A stretch of 64,000 bases of DNA from Vibrio salilacus. Lineage in GTDB: Bacteria > Pseudomonadota > Gammaproteobacteria > Enterobacterales > Vibrionaceae. Shown here piece by piece: positions 18,955 through 28,704 of this stretch. The notes under the pieces were generated by a model that was given only the letters and a program-made list of their open reading frames with translations, had not been told where the DNA came from and made no database searches. A program made the position numbers and the translations under genes. The stretch lies in NCBI RefSeq assembly GCF_002811245.1, contig NZ_NIVQ01000008.1, positions 62,001 to 126,000 on the forward strand, in the 5' to 3' direction. The stretch's first letter is position 1. Each line of letters starts with the position of its first letter.

Positions 18955-20076
18955 TTAAATGCGCGCTTCAATGATACCGCCACCTAGACACACTTCGCCT
19001 TGATAGAAGACAGCGGATTGTCCGGGTGTTACGGCAACTTGCGGCTGGTCAAAGATAACTTTAATGTTTTCATCGTCAATTGGGATGATAGTACATGGGA
19101 TATCTGTCTGACGGTAGCGCGTTTTTACACTGCATTGTAACGGTTGTTTAATTACTTCGCGATCTACCCAATGCAACTGAGATGCAAGCAGCCCCTGTGA
19201 CTTCAGTAGCGGGTGGTCAGCGCCTTGTACAGCAATTAACACGTTGCGTGTTAAGTCTTTCTCTGCAACGTACCAAGGGTCTTCGTGACCGCCACCGCCT
19301 TTTTGTCCGCCAATGTGTAGGCCTTTACGCTGGCCTAAAGTGTGGTACATCAAGCCTTGGTGTTCACCGATAACTTTGCCTTCAGGGGTTTCGATCTTAC
19401 CTGGTTGAGCGGGTAGGTAGCGCGAAAGAAAGTCGGTAAACTTACGTTCACCAATAAAGCAGATACCAGTCGAGTCTTTCTTCTTGGCCGTGACCAAATC
19501 TTGTTCTTCAGCAATGCGGCGCACTTCAGGCTTCTCAAGCTCTCCGACTGGGAACAAGCTACGGCCAATTTGTTCGCTGCTAAGCGTGTATAAGAAATAG
19601 CTTTGGTCTTTGTTGCCATCAACGCCGCGTAGCATTTGCGGTTTTTCGCCATTTTGTGGAAATGAACGGCGTACATAGTGACCCATCGCAATGTAATCTG
19701 CATCGAGAACTTCGTCTGCGAACTCCAAGAAAGCTTTAAATTTGATCTCCTTATTGCACAAAATATCAGGGTTCGGTGTACGACCTGCTTTATATTCTGC
19801 AAGGAAGTACTCAAATACGTTGTCCCAGTATTCTGCGGCAAAGTTAATGGTATGAAGGTGAATGCCTAGCTTGTCACAAACCGCTTGAGCATCGGCAAGA
19901 TCTTCTGCTGCTGTACAGTATTCTTCGTTGTCATCTTCTTCCCAGTTCTTCATAAACAACCCTTCGACTTGATAGCCTTGTTGTTTAAGAAGGTAAGCCG
20001 AAACGGATGAATCAACACCACCGGACATACCCACGATGACTTTCTTTTGACTGTTATCAGTACAGTTGTCAGACAT
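18955..20076 (-). CDS. mnmA: tRNA-specific 2-thiouridylase MnmA
   Basis: Thiolates uridine 34 of the tRNAs for Lys, Glu and Gln, with ATP to adenylate the base and sulphur delivered by the Tus relay. The PP-loop is [18 protein letters not shown] near residue 13. Catalytic cysteines are in [13 protein letters not shown] and [12 protein letters not shown], the pair used for persulphide chemistry. The C-terminal barrel ends [15 protein letters not shown]. 373 residues, normal length. First gene of a two-gene unit with hflD. Confidence 0.97.
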   Translation of the reverse strand: MSDNCTDNSQKKVIVGMSGGVDSSVSAYLLKQQGYQVEGLFMKNWEEDDNEEYCTAAEDLADAQAVCDKLGIHLHTINFAAEYWDNVFEYFLAEYKAGRTPNPDILCNKEIKFKAFLEFADEVLDADYIAMGHYVRRSFPQNGEKPQMLRGVDGNKDQSYFLYTLSSEQIGRSLFPVGELEKPEVRRIAEEQDLVTAKKKDSTGICFIGERKFTDFLSRYLPAQPGKIETPEGKVIGEHQGLMYHTLGQRKGLHIGGQKGGGGHEDPWYVAEKDLTRNVLIAVQGADHPLLKSQGLLASQLHWVDREVIKQPLQCSVKTRYRQTDIPCTIIPIDDENIKVIFDQPQVAVTPGQSAVFYQGEVCLGGGIIEARI

Positions 20077-20271
20077 TACTAAACACCACTTAAATTAACC
20101 GGACGCAAATTCTATCAGAAAGCATAACGAGGGGACAGATCCGAGATCATCCTCACATTTCGCTAACGGCTATTGTTTGACCAAGTAACACGACAAAATC
20201 ACGCTTTATTGTCTATAGAGTTTGTATATATGGCATAGTAAGCAAAATTCAAGATAGGCAAGGTAAATACA

Positions 20272-20541
20272 ATGAGTGATGAGAACTCGATAATCGAAGA
20301 AGCTCAATTGATCGAAGTGATTGAGAATCAACTTGAAGATGGCAATCCGGTTAAGGTTAAAGAGACCTTGATGCGCCTAATGATGACGGGGAATTCAAAA
20401 CAAGATGCAGTGGCTATGATGGCTTGTGCTGTGGCGATTGAAATATTTGATGTGTCAAAAAATGACGGTAAGTTCAACTTAAAACGCTACAGTGACAACT
20501 TAGACCGTTTGCCGGACTTAAGCTTTATGGAAGGTGAGTAA
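20272..20541 (+). CDS. Small hypothetical acidic protein (89 aa)
   Basis: An 89-residue, strongly acidic, mostly helical protein: MSDENSIIEEAQLIEVIENQ, then NPVKVKETLMRLMMTGNSKQDAVAMMACAVAIEIFDVSKNDGKFN and a tail ending LSFMEGE. No signal peptide or membrane segment. A ribosome site AAGGT lies about 9 bases before the ATG. I recognise no family or catalytic motif; relatives seem to be confined to Vibrio-like bacteria, but that is an impression. It stands alone between mnmA (divergent) and gsk, so context gives no function. Confidence 0.7.
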   Translation: MSDENSIIEEAQLIEVIENQLEDGNPVKVKETLMRLMMTGNSKQDAVAMMACAVAIEIFDVSKNDGKFNLKRYSDNLDRLPDLSFMEGE

Positions 20542-20644
20542 GGGCCTTATTTGCCGATTATTATGAGTTTACTCTCGGTAGACTCATTTTTGCATATTGG
20601 ATCAACCACGGTGAAGCCTTGAACCGAGGATAATAAATTAACGC

Positions 20645-20663
20645 AGCAAACGTTTGCTATAAT
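20645..20663 (+). promoter_or_regulatory. PurR operator overlapping the gsk -10 region
   Basis: AGCAAACGTTTGCT at 20645-20658 is a 14-base perfect palindrome with the PurR core, and its last base starts TATAAT (20658-20663), a consensus -10. No good -35 is visible at 17 bases. This suggests that purine salvage by Gsk is under PurR repression here. Confidence 0.8.
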
Positions 20664-20736
20664 TCCTTATATTGCCGCACCGAAAACGGCGATGTAGAAT
20701 CCGGCATCCTTTCATCCCTTATTCAGAATCAGCAAT

Positions 20737-22041
20737 ATGAAATTTCCTGGTCAACGCAAATCCAAACACTACTTTCCGGTTCATGCTCGTGATCCACTGG
20801 TTACTCAAGCGCAAGATAGCAAGAAGATGTCACGAACACATATTATTGGTATTGACCAAACCTTGGTTGATATTGAAGCTAAGGTGAGTAGTAAGTTAAT
20901 CGAGAAATACAATCTGAGTAAGGGACACTCATTAGTTATCGATGATGAAACAGCAGAAGCGCTTTATACCGAGTTAAAAGAGTACGCTCTAATTACTAAT
21001 GAATATGCGGGTGGCACTATAGGCAATACACTTCATAATTATTCGGTTCTTGCTGATGACCGTTCGACCCTACTGGGAGTAATGAGCCAAGACATCAAGA
21101 TTGGCAGTTATGGTTACCGTTATTTATGTAACACATCTAGCCGTATGGATCTGAACTATTTACAAGGTGTTAATGGTGCGATTGGACGCTGCTTTGCTCT
21201 GATTACTGAAGATGGTGAACGTACTTTTGCGATTAGCGAAGGTCAAATGAACCAACTCCACCCAGACAGTATTCCAGAGAAAATTTTCAAAAATGCTTCA
21301 GCGCTTGTCTTGACCGCTTACTTGGTACGTTGCAAAGCAGGCGATCCAATGCCCGAGGCGACAATGAAAGCAATTGAGTACGCCAAGCAGTATCATGTCC
21401 CAGTGGTGCTAACCCTAGGCACAAAATTTGTTATTCAAGATGACCCTGAGTTTTGGCAGGCATTTTTACGCGATCACGTCAGTGTCGTTGCCATGAATGA
21501 GGATGAAGCGGAGGCGTTAACTGGAGAATCTGATCCATTAGTTGCCTCTGACAAAGCACTAGATTGGGTAGATTTAGTATTATGTACTGCCGGGCCACTG
21601 GGGTTATTTATGGCGGGCTATACGGAAGAGGCGGCAAAACGTGAAACCTCATTACCACTTTTGCCAGGTAGTATCGCAGAATTTAACCGTTACGAATTTA
21701 GTCGCCCTGCATCGAAAGCATTATGTGATAATGCCATTAAAGTTTACTCACATATTTCACCTTATATGGGGGGGCCTGAGAAAATTAAAAACACGAATGG
21801 TGCTGGCGATGCGGCACTCTCTGCCTTATTGCATGACATGGCCGCTAATAAATACCATAAAGAAAATGTACCCAATTCGAGTAAACATACCCATTCATAC
21901 CTGACTTATTCATCTTTTTCTCAAGTATGTAAGTATTCAAATCGCGCAAGCTATGAGGTTTTGGTACAGCATTCCCCACGTCTTTCAAAAGGGCTGCCAG
22001 AGCGTGAAGATAGCCTGGAAGAGGCATACTGGGAGCGTTAA
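20737..22041 (+). CDS. gsk: Inosine-guanosine kinase
   Basis: A PfkB-family nucleoside kinase that phosphorylates inosine and guanosine with ATP for purine salvage. The protein has 434 residues and starts MKFPGQRKSKHYFPVHARDPL, typical of Gsk. IIGIDQTLVDIEAKV is the N-terminal substrate block, GGTIGNTLHNYSVLA the glycine motif, and NTNGAGDAALSALLHD the GAGD anion hole with the catalytic aspartate. It is monocistronic between its own PurR-controlled promoter and a terminator. Confidence 0.95.
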   Translation: MKFPGQRKSKHYFPVHARDPLVTQAQDSKKMSRTHIIGIDQTLVDIEAKVSSKLIEKYNLSKGHSLVIDDETAEALYTELKEYALITNEYAGGTIGNTLHNYSVLADDRSTLLGVMSQDIKIGSYGYRYLCNTSSRMDLNYLQGVNGAIGRCFALITEDGERTFAISEGQMNQLHPDSIPEKIFKNASALVLTAYLVRCKAGDPMPEATMKAIEYAKQYHVPVVLTLGTKFVIQDDPEFWQAFLRDHVSVVAMNEDEAEALTGESDPLVASDKALDWVDLVLCTAGPLGLFMAGYTEEAAKRETSLPLLPGSIAEFNRYEFSRPASKALCDNAIKVYSHISPYMGGPEKIKNTNGAGDAALSALLHDMAANKYHKENVPNSSKHTHSYLTYSSFSQVCKYSNRASYEVLVQHSPRLSKGLPEREDSLEEAYWER

Positions 22042-22107
22042 ATGGGGGACCTCTGAACGGGAGTTAATATTATTGTTTAGAGGCTCATGATGATTGGAAA
22101 TTTATTT

Positions 22108-22133
22108 AGACCTCGTACTTATGAGGTCTTTTT
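22108..22133 (+). terminator. Terminator after gsk
   Basis: A hairpin AGACCTC-gtacttat-GAGGTCT followed by TTTT, 66 bases after the gsk stop. Confidence 0.8.
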
Positions 22134-22144
22134 ATTCTAGTCAC

Positions 22145-22171
22145 AAAAAAAGCGCCATTTAGGCGCTTTTT
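22145..22171. terminator. Bidirectional terminator between gsk and hns
   Basis: AAAAAAAGCGCC-attta-GGCGCTTTTT with A and T runs on both sides, so it can stop transcription from either gene. It lies 16 bases after the hns stop. Confidence 0.88.
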
Positions 22172-22186
22172 AAACAATAAAAACAG

Positions 22187-22600
22187 TTAGATTAGGAAAT
22201 CGTCGAGTGACTTACCTGCGTCTAATTGCTCTTGGATTGATGATGGCGTACGGCCTTGACCTGTCCATGTTTTTTCTGCACCTGAAGCATCCACATATTT
22301 ATATTTAGCTGGGCGAGGAGCGCGTTTTGTTTTTGCCTTGCTTTTGGTTTTTGACTCTCCAGCCAGAGCAGAAATTAGCGCTTCTACATCAATTCCATCT
22401 TTAGAAATTTGCTCTGCGATGGCAGCCAGTTTCGCTTCTTGCTCAGCGGCAGCGGCGCGCTCAGCTTCTTCAGCTTCTTTACGCTCAGCAACCACAGTCG
22501 TTAATTTATCAAGTGCTTCTTCAAGCTGCTCTAGAGTCAGGTCACGAGCAAATGCACGTAGGCTACGAATATTTAATAGTGTTTTTGTTAGTTCCGACAT
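22187..22600 (-). CDS. hns: H-NS family nucleoid-associated protein (VicH-type)
   Basis: A 137-residue H-NS protein that coats and silences AT-rich DNA. The N-terminal oligomerisation helices are MSELTKTLLNIRSLRAFARDLTLEQLEEALDKL; a charged coiled region rich in Ala/Glu follows to about residue 70. A basic linker KTKSKAKTKRAPRPAKY leads into the DNA-binding domain with the AT-hook-like core TWTGQGRTPSSIQ. In V. cholerae the equivalent gene is called vicH and lies in the same place between gsk and the NhaC-type transporter. The 279 bases upstream are AT-rich, as expected for an autoregulated hns promoter, but no clear -35/-10 was picked. Confidence 0.95.
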   Translation of the reverse strand: MSELTKTLLNIRSLRAFARDLTLEQLEEALDKLTTVVAERKEAEEAERAAAAEQEAKLAAIAEQISKDGIDVEALISALAGESKTKSKAKTKRAPRPAKYKYVDASGAEKTWTGQGRTPSSIQEQLDAGKSLDDFLI

Positions 22601-22879
22601 TTATTCATCTCTTCATATATAAGTTGTCGATGGAGGAATCATAAACCTCTATTTTTAATAATACAATCCAATAGAGATAAATTTACACAAAATAATCATG
22701 TTTGTTGAAGAAAGATAAACACACAACGACTATATTCCATGCAAAGTTCGTCGTTAAGCTAGAAAATAGGTAATTGCATTCCATCCGCTTCATAGAAATG
22801 TGTAACCTATATTATAAATAGCATTATATGAGTAGCCTAGCATATATTGTAAGATTTAACTTATACCTCTGTTATTGCG

Positions 22880-23047
22880 ATGGAGATCATAGCATTAAAA
22901 ATAGTGAATTTAGTCACTCATTTGAAGGTAGGAGCTGTTATTGAACTGGATGAGTATTCAAAAGATATTCAGTCACGGATTAAACGATTGAATCATAAAA
23001 TTAACAATAAAACTTGGAATAATCTGTTGAATCGAGTGCTGAGTTAA
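22880..23047 (+). CDS. Possible small protein (55 aa) upstream of the lysine riboswitch
   Basis: A short frame starting MEIIALKIVNLVTHLKVGAV, then IELDEYSKDIQSRIKRLNHK and ending LLNRVLS. The residue pattern (hydrophobic N-terminal strand, then a basic amphipathic helix) looks protein-like and there are no rare stop-proximal oddities, but no good ribosome site precedes the ATG. No family is recognised. It could also be chance coding in an AT-rich region. Confidence 0.35.
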   Translation: MEIIALKIVNLVTHLKVGAVIELDEYSKDIQSRIKRLNHKINNKTWNNLLNRVLS

Positions 23048-23125
23048 GTACAATGAACGCAACCTAATGCGATATGATGGTTAAATTATTGTTAAGTTGC
23101 TTTTACAGTAGTTTAAAACTTCATC

Positions 23126-23310
23126 ACTCGCGGTAGAGGCGCGGAATAAATAAGTAATGTTTGTTGGGGTGATGCCAATGAACAAGCAGGAAAGGTTATT
23201 TCGCCGAAGTGAGTATCCCTATCAAAGGTGCTTGCTGGGGTTACACTCGAAAGGGGTAACACTGCCATAGTCTATAATTTGTTAAACTATGGAGCGCTAC
23301 TGTAGGGCTG
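23126..23310 (+). promoter_or_regulatory. Lysine riboswitch (L box / LYS element)
   Basis: The segment carries the conserved lysine-riboswitch words in order: GGTAGAGGCGCGG at the 5' side, AAGTAATG, the GGGGTGATGCC region, TTTCGCCGAAG, CTTGCTGGGG, and a closing GCGCTACTGTAGGGCTGGGT that pairs with the 5' GGTAG. Two long hairpins are visible between them (GGGGTTACAC...GGGGTAACAC, and CATAGTC...GACTATGG-type arms near 23268-23292). It lies 110-300 bases before a NhaC-superfamily transporter start. In related bacteria LYS elements control such transporters (lysW). Confidence 0.88.
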
Positions 23311-23421
23311 GGTAAAGCATTCGCTTACCTACCGCTTATTTCAACTTAATTGTTTGGAAATCACTTCCTGCAATTAGTCTGCAGTAGATCTCTAACCATT
23401 TATTACTGGTTTTTGAAGATC

Positions 23422-25023
23422 ATGAATTTAATTGATTTTGCATCATCTCCTTTATCTCTTTTGCCACCACTTGTGGCTTTGAGTTTAGCTATCATTACTC
23501 GCCGCGTGCTGGTTTCACTTGGTGTTGGTATCGCACTGGGCGCGGCTTTGCTCAACGACTACTCGCTAACTAATGCTGCTGGCTACGTTGGCACGACCGT
23601 TTCGAGTGTTTTTATTGAAGACGGTGGTATTAACACTTGGAACATGAGTATTGTCGGCTTCCTTATTCTGCTTGGTATGATGACCGCTTTATTGACATTG
23701 TCAGGCGGTACTCGTGCCTTTGCCGAATGGGCACAAACTCGCGTTAAAAGTAAGCGAGGTTCAAAGCTTTTGGCTGCGTTTCTTGGCGTGTTTATCTTCG
23801 TCGATGATTATTTTAACAGTTTAGCGGTGGGGGCGATCTCTCGTCCGGTCACTGACCGTTTTTATGTATCACGAGCTAAACTCGCGTATATTCTCGATTC
23901 TACTGCAGCGCCTATGTGTGTGATCATGCCAGCATCAAGCTGGGGTGCATACATCATGACGATCATCGGTGGTATCTTAGTTTCTCACGGTATCACTGAG
24001 TACTCTGCACTTGGCGCGTATGTTCGATTGATCCCGATGAACTTCTACGCCATTTTTGCTCTATTGATGGTCTTTGCTGTGGCATGGTTTGGGCTAGATA
24101 TTGGTAAAATGCGCGACCATGAGATCGCCGCTTCGCGCGGTCATGGCTTTGCCAAAGAACAAGCTGATGATGACCAACAAGCTCATGAACTTAATGAAGA
24201 GCTTGATATTGTTGAGAGCGAAGGCGGTAAAGTTTCAGACCTAGTGTTACCGATTGTTTTTCTTATTGTCGCGACTATCGCTTCAATGCTTTACACCGGT
24301 GGTCAAGCATTGGCCGTAGATGGTCATCAATTTGATCTACTCGGCGCGTTTGAAAATACTGATGTTGGTATGTCACTGATCTACGGTGGTTTAGTTGGCT
24401 TGGCGGTTGCACTATTTACGGTGATCAAACAAGGAATTGCCACAAACGAGATCACACGCACGTTGTGGATTGGTGCAAAATCTATGTTCGGTGCGATTTT
24501 AATTCTTGTCTTCGCATGGACAATCGGTTCGGTTATTGGTGACATGAACACGGGTAAATACCTATCATCACTCGTTCAGGGGAATATTAACCCACACTGG
24601 TTACCGGTGATCTTGTTCTTATTGTCCGGTTTGATGGCGTTCTCGACCGGTACTTCATGGGGAACATTTGGGATTATGCTTCCTATCGCTGGCGACATGG
24701 CGGGCGCAACTGATTTGGCTCTGATGCTGCCAATGTTGAGTGCGGTGCTTGCCGGTTCGGTATTTGGTGATCACTGTTCACCAATTTCAGATACCACCAT
24801 TTTGTCGTCAACGGGGGCGCGTTGTAATCACATCGATCACGTTGCCACTCAGCTACCTTATGCTTTGTCGGTCGCGGTTGTATCGTGTATTGGCTTCATT
24901 ACCTTGGGTATGACGGCTTCAGTCGCGATCTCTTTTGCGGCTGCAACGGTGTGCTTTATTGCGGTTTGTGTACTGCTTTCGGTGCTCTCTAAATCAAAAA
25001 TGGCGGTGTGTAGCGACGCCTAA
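23422..25023 (+). CDS. lysW: NhaC-superfamily transporter under lysine riboswitch control (LysW-type)
   Basis: A 533-residue inner-membrane protein with about 11-13 transmembrane segments. It is of the NhaC Na+/H+ antiporter superfamily: GTTVSSVFIEDGGINTWNMSIVGFLILLGMMTALL, FVDDYFNSLAVGAISRPVTDRF, DSTAAPMCVIMPASSWGAYI and FGDHCSPISDTTILSSTGARCNHIDHV are signature blocks. A charged cytoplasmic loop (residues about 225-270) splits the two halves. Family annotation is Na+/H+ antiporter, but the lysine riboswitch points to lysine as substrate, as proposed for lysW by comparative genomics (Rodionov and co-workers, from memory). The ATG at 23422 follows a weak TGAAG; an upstream in-frame TTG would lie before the signal-like N-terminus and was not used. 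Confidence 0.88.
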   Translation: MNLIDFASSPLSLLPPLVALSLAIITRRVLVSLGVGIALGAALLNDYSLTNAAGYVGTTVSSVFIEDGGINTWNMSIVGFLILLGMMTALLTLSGGTRAFAEWAQTRVKSKRGSKLLAAFLGVFIFVDDYFNSLAVGAISRPVTDRFYVSRAKLAYILDSTAAPMCVIMPASSWGAYIMTIIGGILVSHGITEYSALGAYVRLIPMNFYAIFALLMVFAVAWFGLDIGKMRDHEIAASRGHGFAKEQADDDQQAHELNEELDIVESEGGKVSDLVLPIVFLIVATIASMLYTGGQALAVDGHQFDLLGAFENTDVGMSLIYGGLVGLAVALFTVIKQGIATNEITRTLWIGAKSMFGAILILVFAWTIGSVIGDMNTGKYLSSLVQGNINPHWLPVILFLLSGLMAFSTGTSWGTFGIMLPIAGDMAGATDLALMLPMLSAVLAGSVFGDHCSPISDTTILSSTGARCNHIDHVATQLPYALSVAVVSCIGFITLGMTASVAISFAAATVCFIAVCVLLSVLSKSKMAVCSDA

Positions 25024-25044
25024 TCTATTGTCATTCAGTCGTGT

Positions 25045-25072
25045 AAAAAGGGAGCGTAAGCTCCCTTTTTAT
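25045..25072 (+). terminator. Terminator after lysW
   Basis: A hairpin AAAAAGGGAGC-gtaa-GCTCCCTTTTT, 22 bases after the stop. It separates lysW from the his promoter. Confidence 0.9.
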
Positions 25073-25109
25073 TTGTTATATACAAAAGGCAAAAAGTTTA
25101 AATAAATAG

Positions 25110-25138
25110 TTGAAAAAAATGTCCGCCTTAGTTAGTGT
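25110..25138 (+). promoter_or_regulatory. his operon promoter (candidate)
   Basis: TTGAAA at 25110-25115, a 17-base spacer and TAGTGT at 25133-25138, 37 bases upstream of the leader peptide start. The -35 is good and the -10 is weak, so the exact promoter is tentative. Confidence 0.5.
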
Positions 25139-25175
25139 GGATATCAACCAAGCGAAACTGAAGAGCTTATTAACT

Positions 25176-25223
25176 ATGCGCCCAATCGGAATGAACATTC
25201 ATCACCATCATCACCCAATCTAG
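25176..25223 (+). CDS. hisL: his operon leader peptide
   Basis: A 15-residue leader peptide MRPIGMNIHHHHHPI with five consecutive histidine codons, a classical sensor of charged tRNA-His. Ribosome stalling at the run during histidine shortage lets an anti-terminator form. AGAGC upstream could serve as ribosome site. It lies 162 bases before hisG and is followed by several competing hairpins. Confidence 0.93.
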   Translation: MRPIGMNIHHHHHPI

Positions 25224-25336
25224 TCTTTCGGGAGATGCGCGCATACCCGGGAGATAGGAAACTCCCGGAGGCTAAAATCGCAAATGACAAGATTTAGAAC
25301 CCTCGGGAGATACATTCTTCCGAGGGTTTTTTAGTT
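25224..25336 (+). promoter_or_regulatory. his attenuator with intrinsic terminator
   Basis: After the leader peptide come repeated CGGGAGAT / CTCCCGG words (about 25229-25270) able to form alternative stems. Then comes a terminator hairpin AACCCTCGGgagatacattctTCCGAGGGTTTTTT (about 25301-25332). Pairing of the earlier CTCCCGG with CGGGAG of the terminator stem would make the anti-terminator. Together with the histidine-rich peptide this is transcription attenuation. Confidence 0.9.
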
Positions 25337-25385
25337 TTACAGTTTAAAAATTACATATTTGAAAAATTTGCACAGGGATAAAGTT

Positions 25386-26282
25386 ATGCAGACACAACGC
25401 TTAAGAATCGCCATCCAAAAGAAAGGCCGCCTAAGTAAAGAGAGCCAAGCTCTGCTTAAACAGTGTGGTGTGAAGTTCAATGTAATGGGTGAGCGTTTGG
25501 TCGTCCACGCTGAGAACATGCCCATCGATCTGCTATTAGTGCGAGATGACGACATTCCGGGTCTGATTATGGATGGTGTGGTTGACTTGGGGTTCATTGG
25601 TGAGAACGAGCTAGAAGAAGTTCGCCTTGATCGTAAAGCGCTTGGAGAGCCAAGCGAATATGTTTCACTGCGCCGTTTAGATTTTGGTGGTTGCCGACTC
25701 TCCATCGCATTGGATAAAGATGAAGAGTACCAGGGCCCTCAAGATTTGGCTGGTAAGCGAATTGCCACGACCTATCCACAATTACTAAAAGCCTACATGG
25801 ATAAACAAGGCGTGCAATTTTCGACTTGTATGTTGACGGGCTCTGTCGAAGTGGCGCCGCGAGCCGGCCTAGCGGATGCGATTGCAGACTTAGTCTCTAC
25901 CGGTGCAACTTTGGAAGCTAACGGTCTCAAAGAAGCCGAAGTGATTTTTGAATCAAAAGCCACGCTAATCCAGCGACTGGGTGAGTTTGATGCAGACAAG
26001 ACCGCGTTGATTGAAAAACTACTTACTCGCATGCAAGGCGTTCAGCAGGCAAAAGAATCTAAATACATCATGTTACACGCGCCAGTGAGCAAGCTTGAAC
26101 AAATTAAAGCACTGCTGCCGGGTGCGGAAGACCCAACCGTTTTGCCTTTGTCGAGTGAGCAAGAAAAAGTCGCCATTCATCTTGTCAGTACCGAAAATTT
26201 ATTTTGGGAAACCATGGAACAGTTAAAAGAGCTAGGGGCGAGTTCGATTCTAGTCCTACCAATTGAAAAAATGATGGGGTAA
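25386..26282 (+). CDS. hisG: ATP phosphoribosyltransferase (long form)
   Basis: The first and feedback-inhibited step of histidine synthesis: ATP plus PRPP to phosphoribosyl-ATP. The 298-residue protein is the long hexameric form: the catalytic part has [20 protein letters not shown] and the PRPP loop [14 protein letters not shown]. The C-terminal ACT-like regulatory domain ends [13 protein letters not shown]. The ATG at 25386 (MQTQRLR) is chosen over an in-frame start nine codons upstream that would sit close to the attenuator. Confidence 0.97.
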   Translation: MQTQRLRIAIQKKGRLSKESQALLKQCGVKFNVMGERLVVHAENMPIDLLLVRDDDIPGLIMDGVVDLGFIGENELEEVRLDRKALGEPSEYVSLRRLDFGGCRLSIALDKDEEYQGPQDLAGKRIATTYPQLLKAYMDKQGVQFSTCMLTGSVEVAPRAGLADAIADLVSTGATLEANGLKEAEVIFESKATLIQRLGEFDADKTALIEKLLTRMQGVQQAKESKYIMLHAPVSKLEQIKALLPGAEDPTVLPLSSEQEKVAIHLVSTENLFWETMEQLKELGASSILVLPIEKMMG

Positions 26283-26287
26283 CTGCG

Positions 26288-27589
26288 ATGAGAACGGTAG
26301 TTTGGCAATCATTAAGTGAATCGCAGCAAGCGTCGATCCTTGAGCGTCCAGCAATCATGCAAGGCGCAAATATTACGGCGGCAGTGGCCGATTTGATGGG
26401 TCAAGTTCGTCAAGATGGCGACTCGGCGTTGCTTGCGTTAACTGAAAAATTTGATGGCGTAAGGCCGCAATCGATTCGAGTTTCAAGTACCGAGATAGAC
26501 GAAGCGTGTTTGCGTTTATCCACCAAGATGAAGCAAGCGCTTGAACAAGCGTATGACAATATTGCTAAGTTCCACAAGGCGCAAAAACCACAGCCGATCA
26601 AGGTCGAGACTCAACCGGGCGTGATGTGCGAACAAGTAACTCGTGCGATTCAGAAAGTTGGCCTCTATATCCCTGGGGGAAGTGCTCCACTGCCATCAAC
26701 CGTATTGATGCTTGGGGTTCCGGCGAAAATTGCTGGATGTCGCAAAGTAGTGTTGTGTTCACCGCCACCGATTGCTGATGAAATTCTCTATGTCGCAAAA
26801 CTGTGCGGCATTGATGAAGTGTATAATGTTGGCGGGGCTCAAGCCATTGCGTCTATGGCCTACGGGACCGAAACCGTGGCGAAAGTCGATAAAATTTATG
26901 GCCCTGGTAATGCGTACGTCACAGAAGCAAAACGTCAGGTCAGTAACGATTTTCGCGGCGCTGCGATTGATATGCCGGCGGGGCCTTCTGAAGTTCTAGT
27001 GCTTGCCGATGAAACCGCCGATGCGGACTTTATTGCAGCCGATTTACTCAGCCAAGCCGAACACGGGCCAGACTCGCAAGTGGTGTTAGTCACGCCATCA
27101 CCAATTATTGCTGATCAGGTGACCGATGCGGTTCAACGTCAGCTGAAACTACTTTCGCGCGCAGATATTGCCCAGCAAGCCTTGGCCTCAAGTCTGATTA
27201 TTATCGCGGAGTCTATCACTCAGTCGGTAGCGATCTCAAACTACTATGGCCCTGAGCACCTGATTGTCCAGACCAAAAACCCGCGTGAACTACTACCTCT
27301 TCTCGATAATGCCGGGTCGATTTTCCTCGGTGATTGGTCGCCAGAATCTGCGGGTGATTACGCATCAGGTACCAACCACGTACTGCCTACCTATGGTTAT
27401 ACGCGCACTTACTCAAGCTTAGGGTTAGCGGATTTCTCTAAACGGATGACGGTGCAAGAGCTGACGCAACAAGGGCTGAAAAACCTTGCCTCTACGGTAG
27501 TGACGATGGCAGAAGCGGAAGGGCTTGATGCGCACAAACGAGCCGTGACGATCCGCATTGAGAAACTTGCCGCCCAAGAGAATGCGTAA
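26288..27589 (+). CDS. hisD: Histidinol dehydrogenase
   Basis: A zinc enzyme that carries out the last two steps, oxidising histidinol through histidinal to histidine with two NAD+. The 433 residues include [40 protein letters not shown] and the signature [38 protein letters not shown]. The zinc and catalytic histidines are in AEHGPDSQ and SGTNHVLPT. It lies 5 bases after hisG in the operon. Confidence 0.97.
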   Translation: MRTVVWQSLSESQQASILERPAIMQGANITAAVADLMGQVRQDGDSALLALTEKFDGVRPQSIRVSSTEIDEACLRLSTKMKQALEQAYDNIAKFHKAQKPQPIKVETQPGVMCEQVTRAIQKVGLYIPGGSAPLPSTVLMLGVPAKIAGCRKVVLCSPPPIADEILYVAKLCGIDEVYNVGGAQAIASMAYGTETVAKVDKIYGPGNAYVTEAKRQVSNDFRGAAIDMPAGPSEVLVLADETADADFIAADLLSQAEHGPDSQVVLVTPSPIIADQVTDAVQRQLKLLSRADIAQQALASSLIIIAESITQSVAISNYYGPEHLIVQTKNPRELLPLLDNAGSIFLGDWSPESAGDYASGTNHVLPTYGYTRTYSSLGLADFSKRMTVQELTQQGLKNLASTVVTMAEAEGLDAHKRAVTIRIEKLAAQENA

Positions 27590-28642
<1,053 letters not shown>

Positions 28643-28704
28643 AAAGAATCTTTGGCACTGACGATGTTTCTCAGTGCTAACCAATTTGAAATAAGGAAGT
28701 TCGA

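Noticed and set aside
19350..19841. Open frame of 163 codons overlapping mnmA in another frame
   Set aside because: Lysine-rich nonsense composition without any domain; mnmA is intact across the same bases.
25190..25223. Run of five histidine codons resembling a cloning His-tag
   Set aside because: It lies in a 15-codon leader upstream of hisG with attenuator hairpins, so it is the natural his leader peptide.
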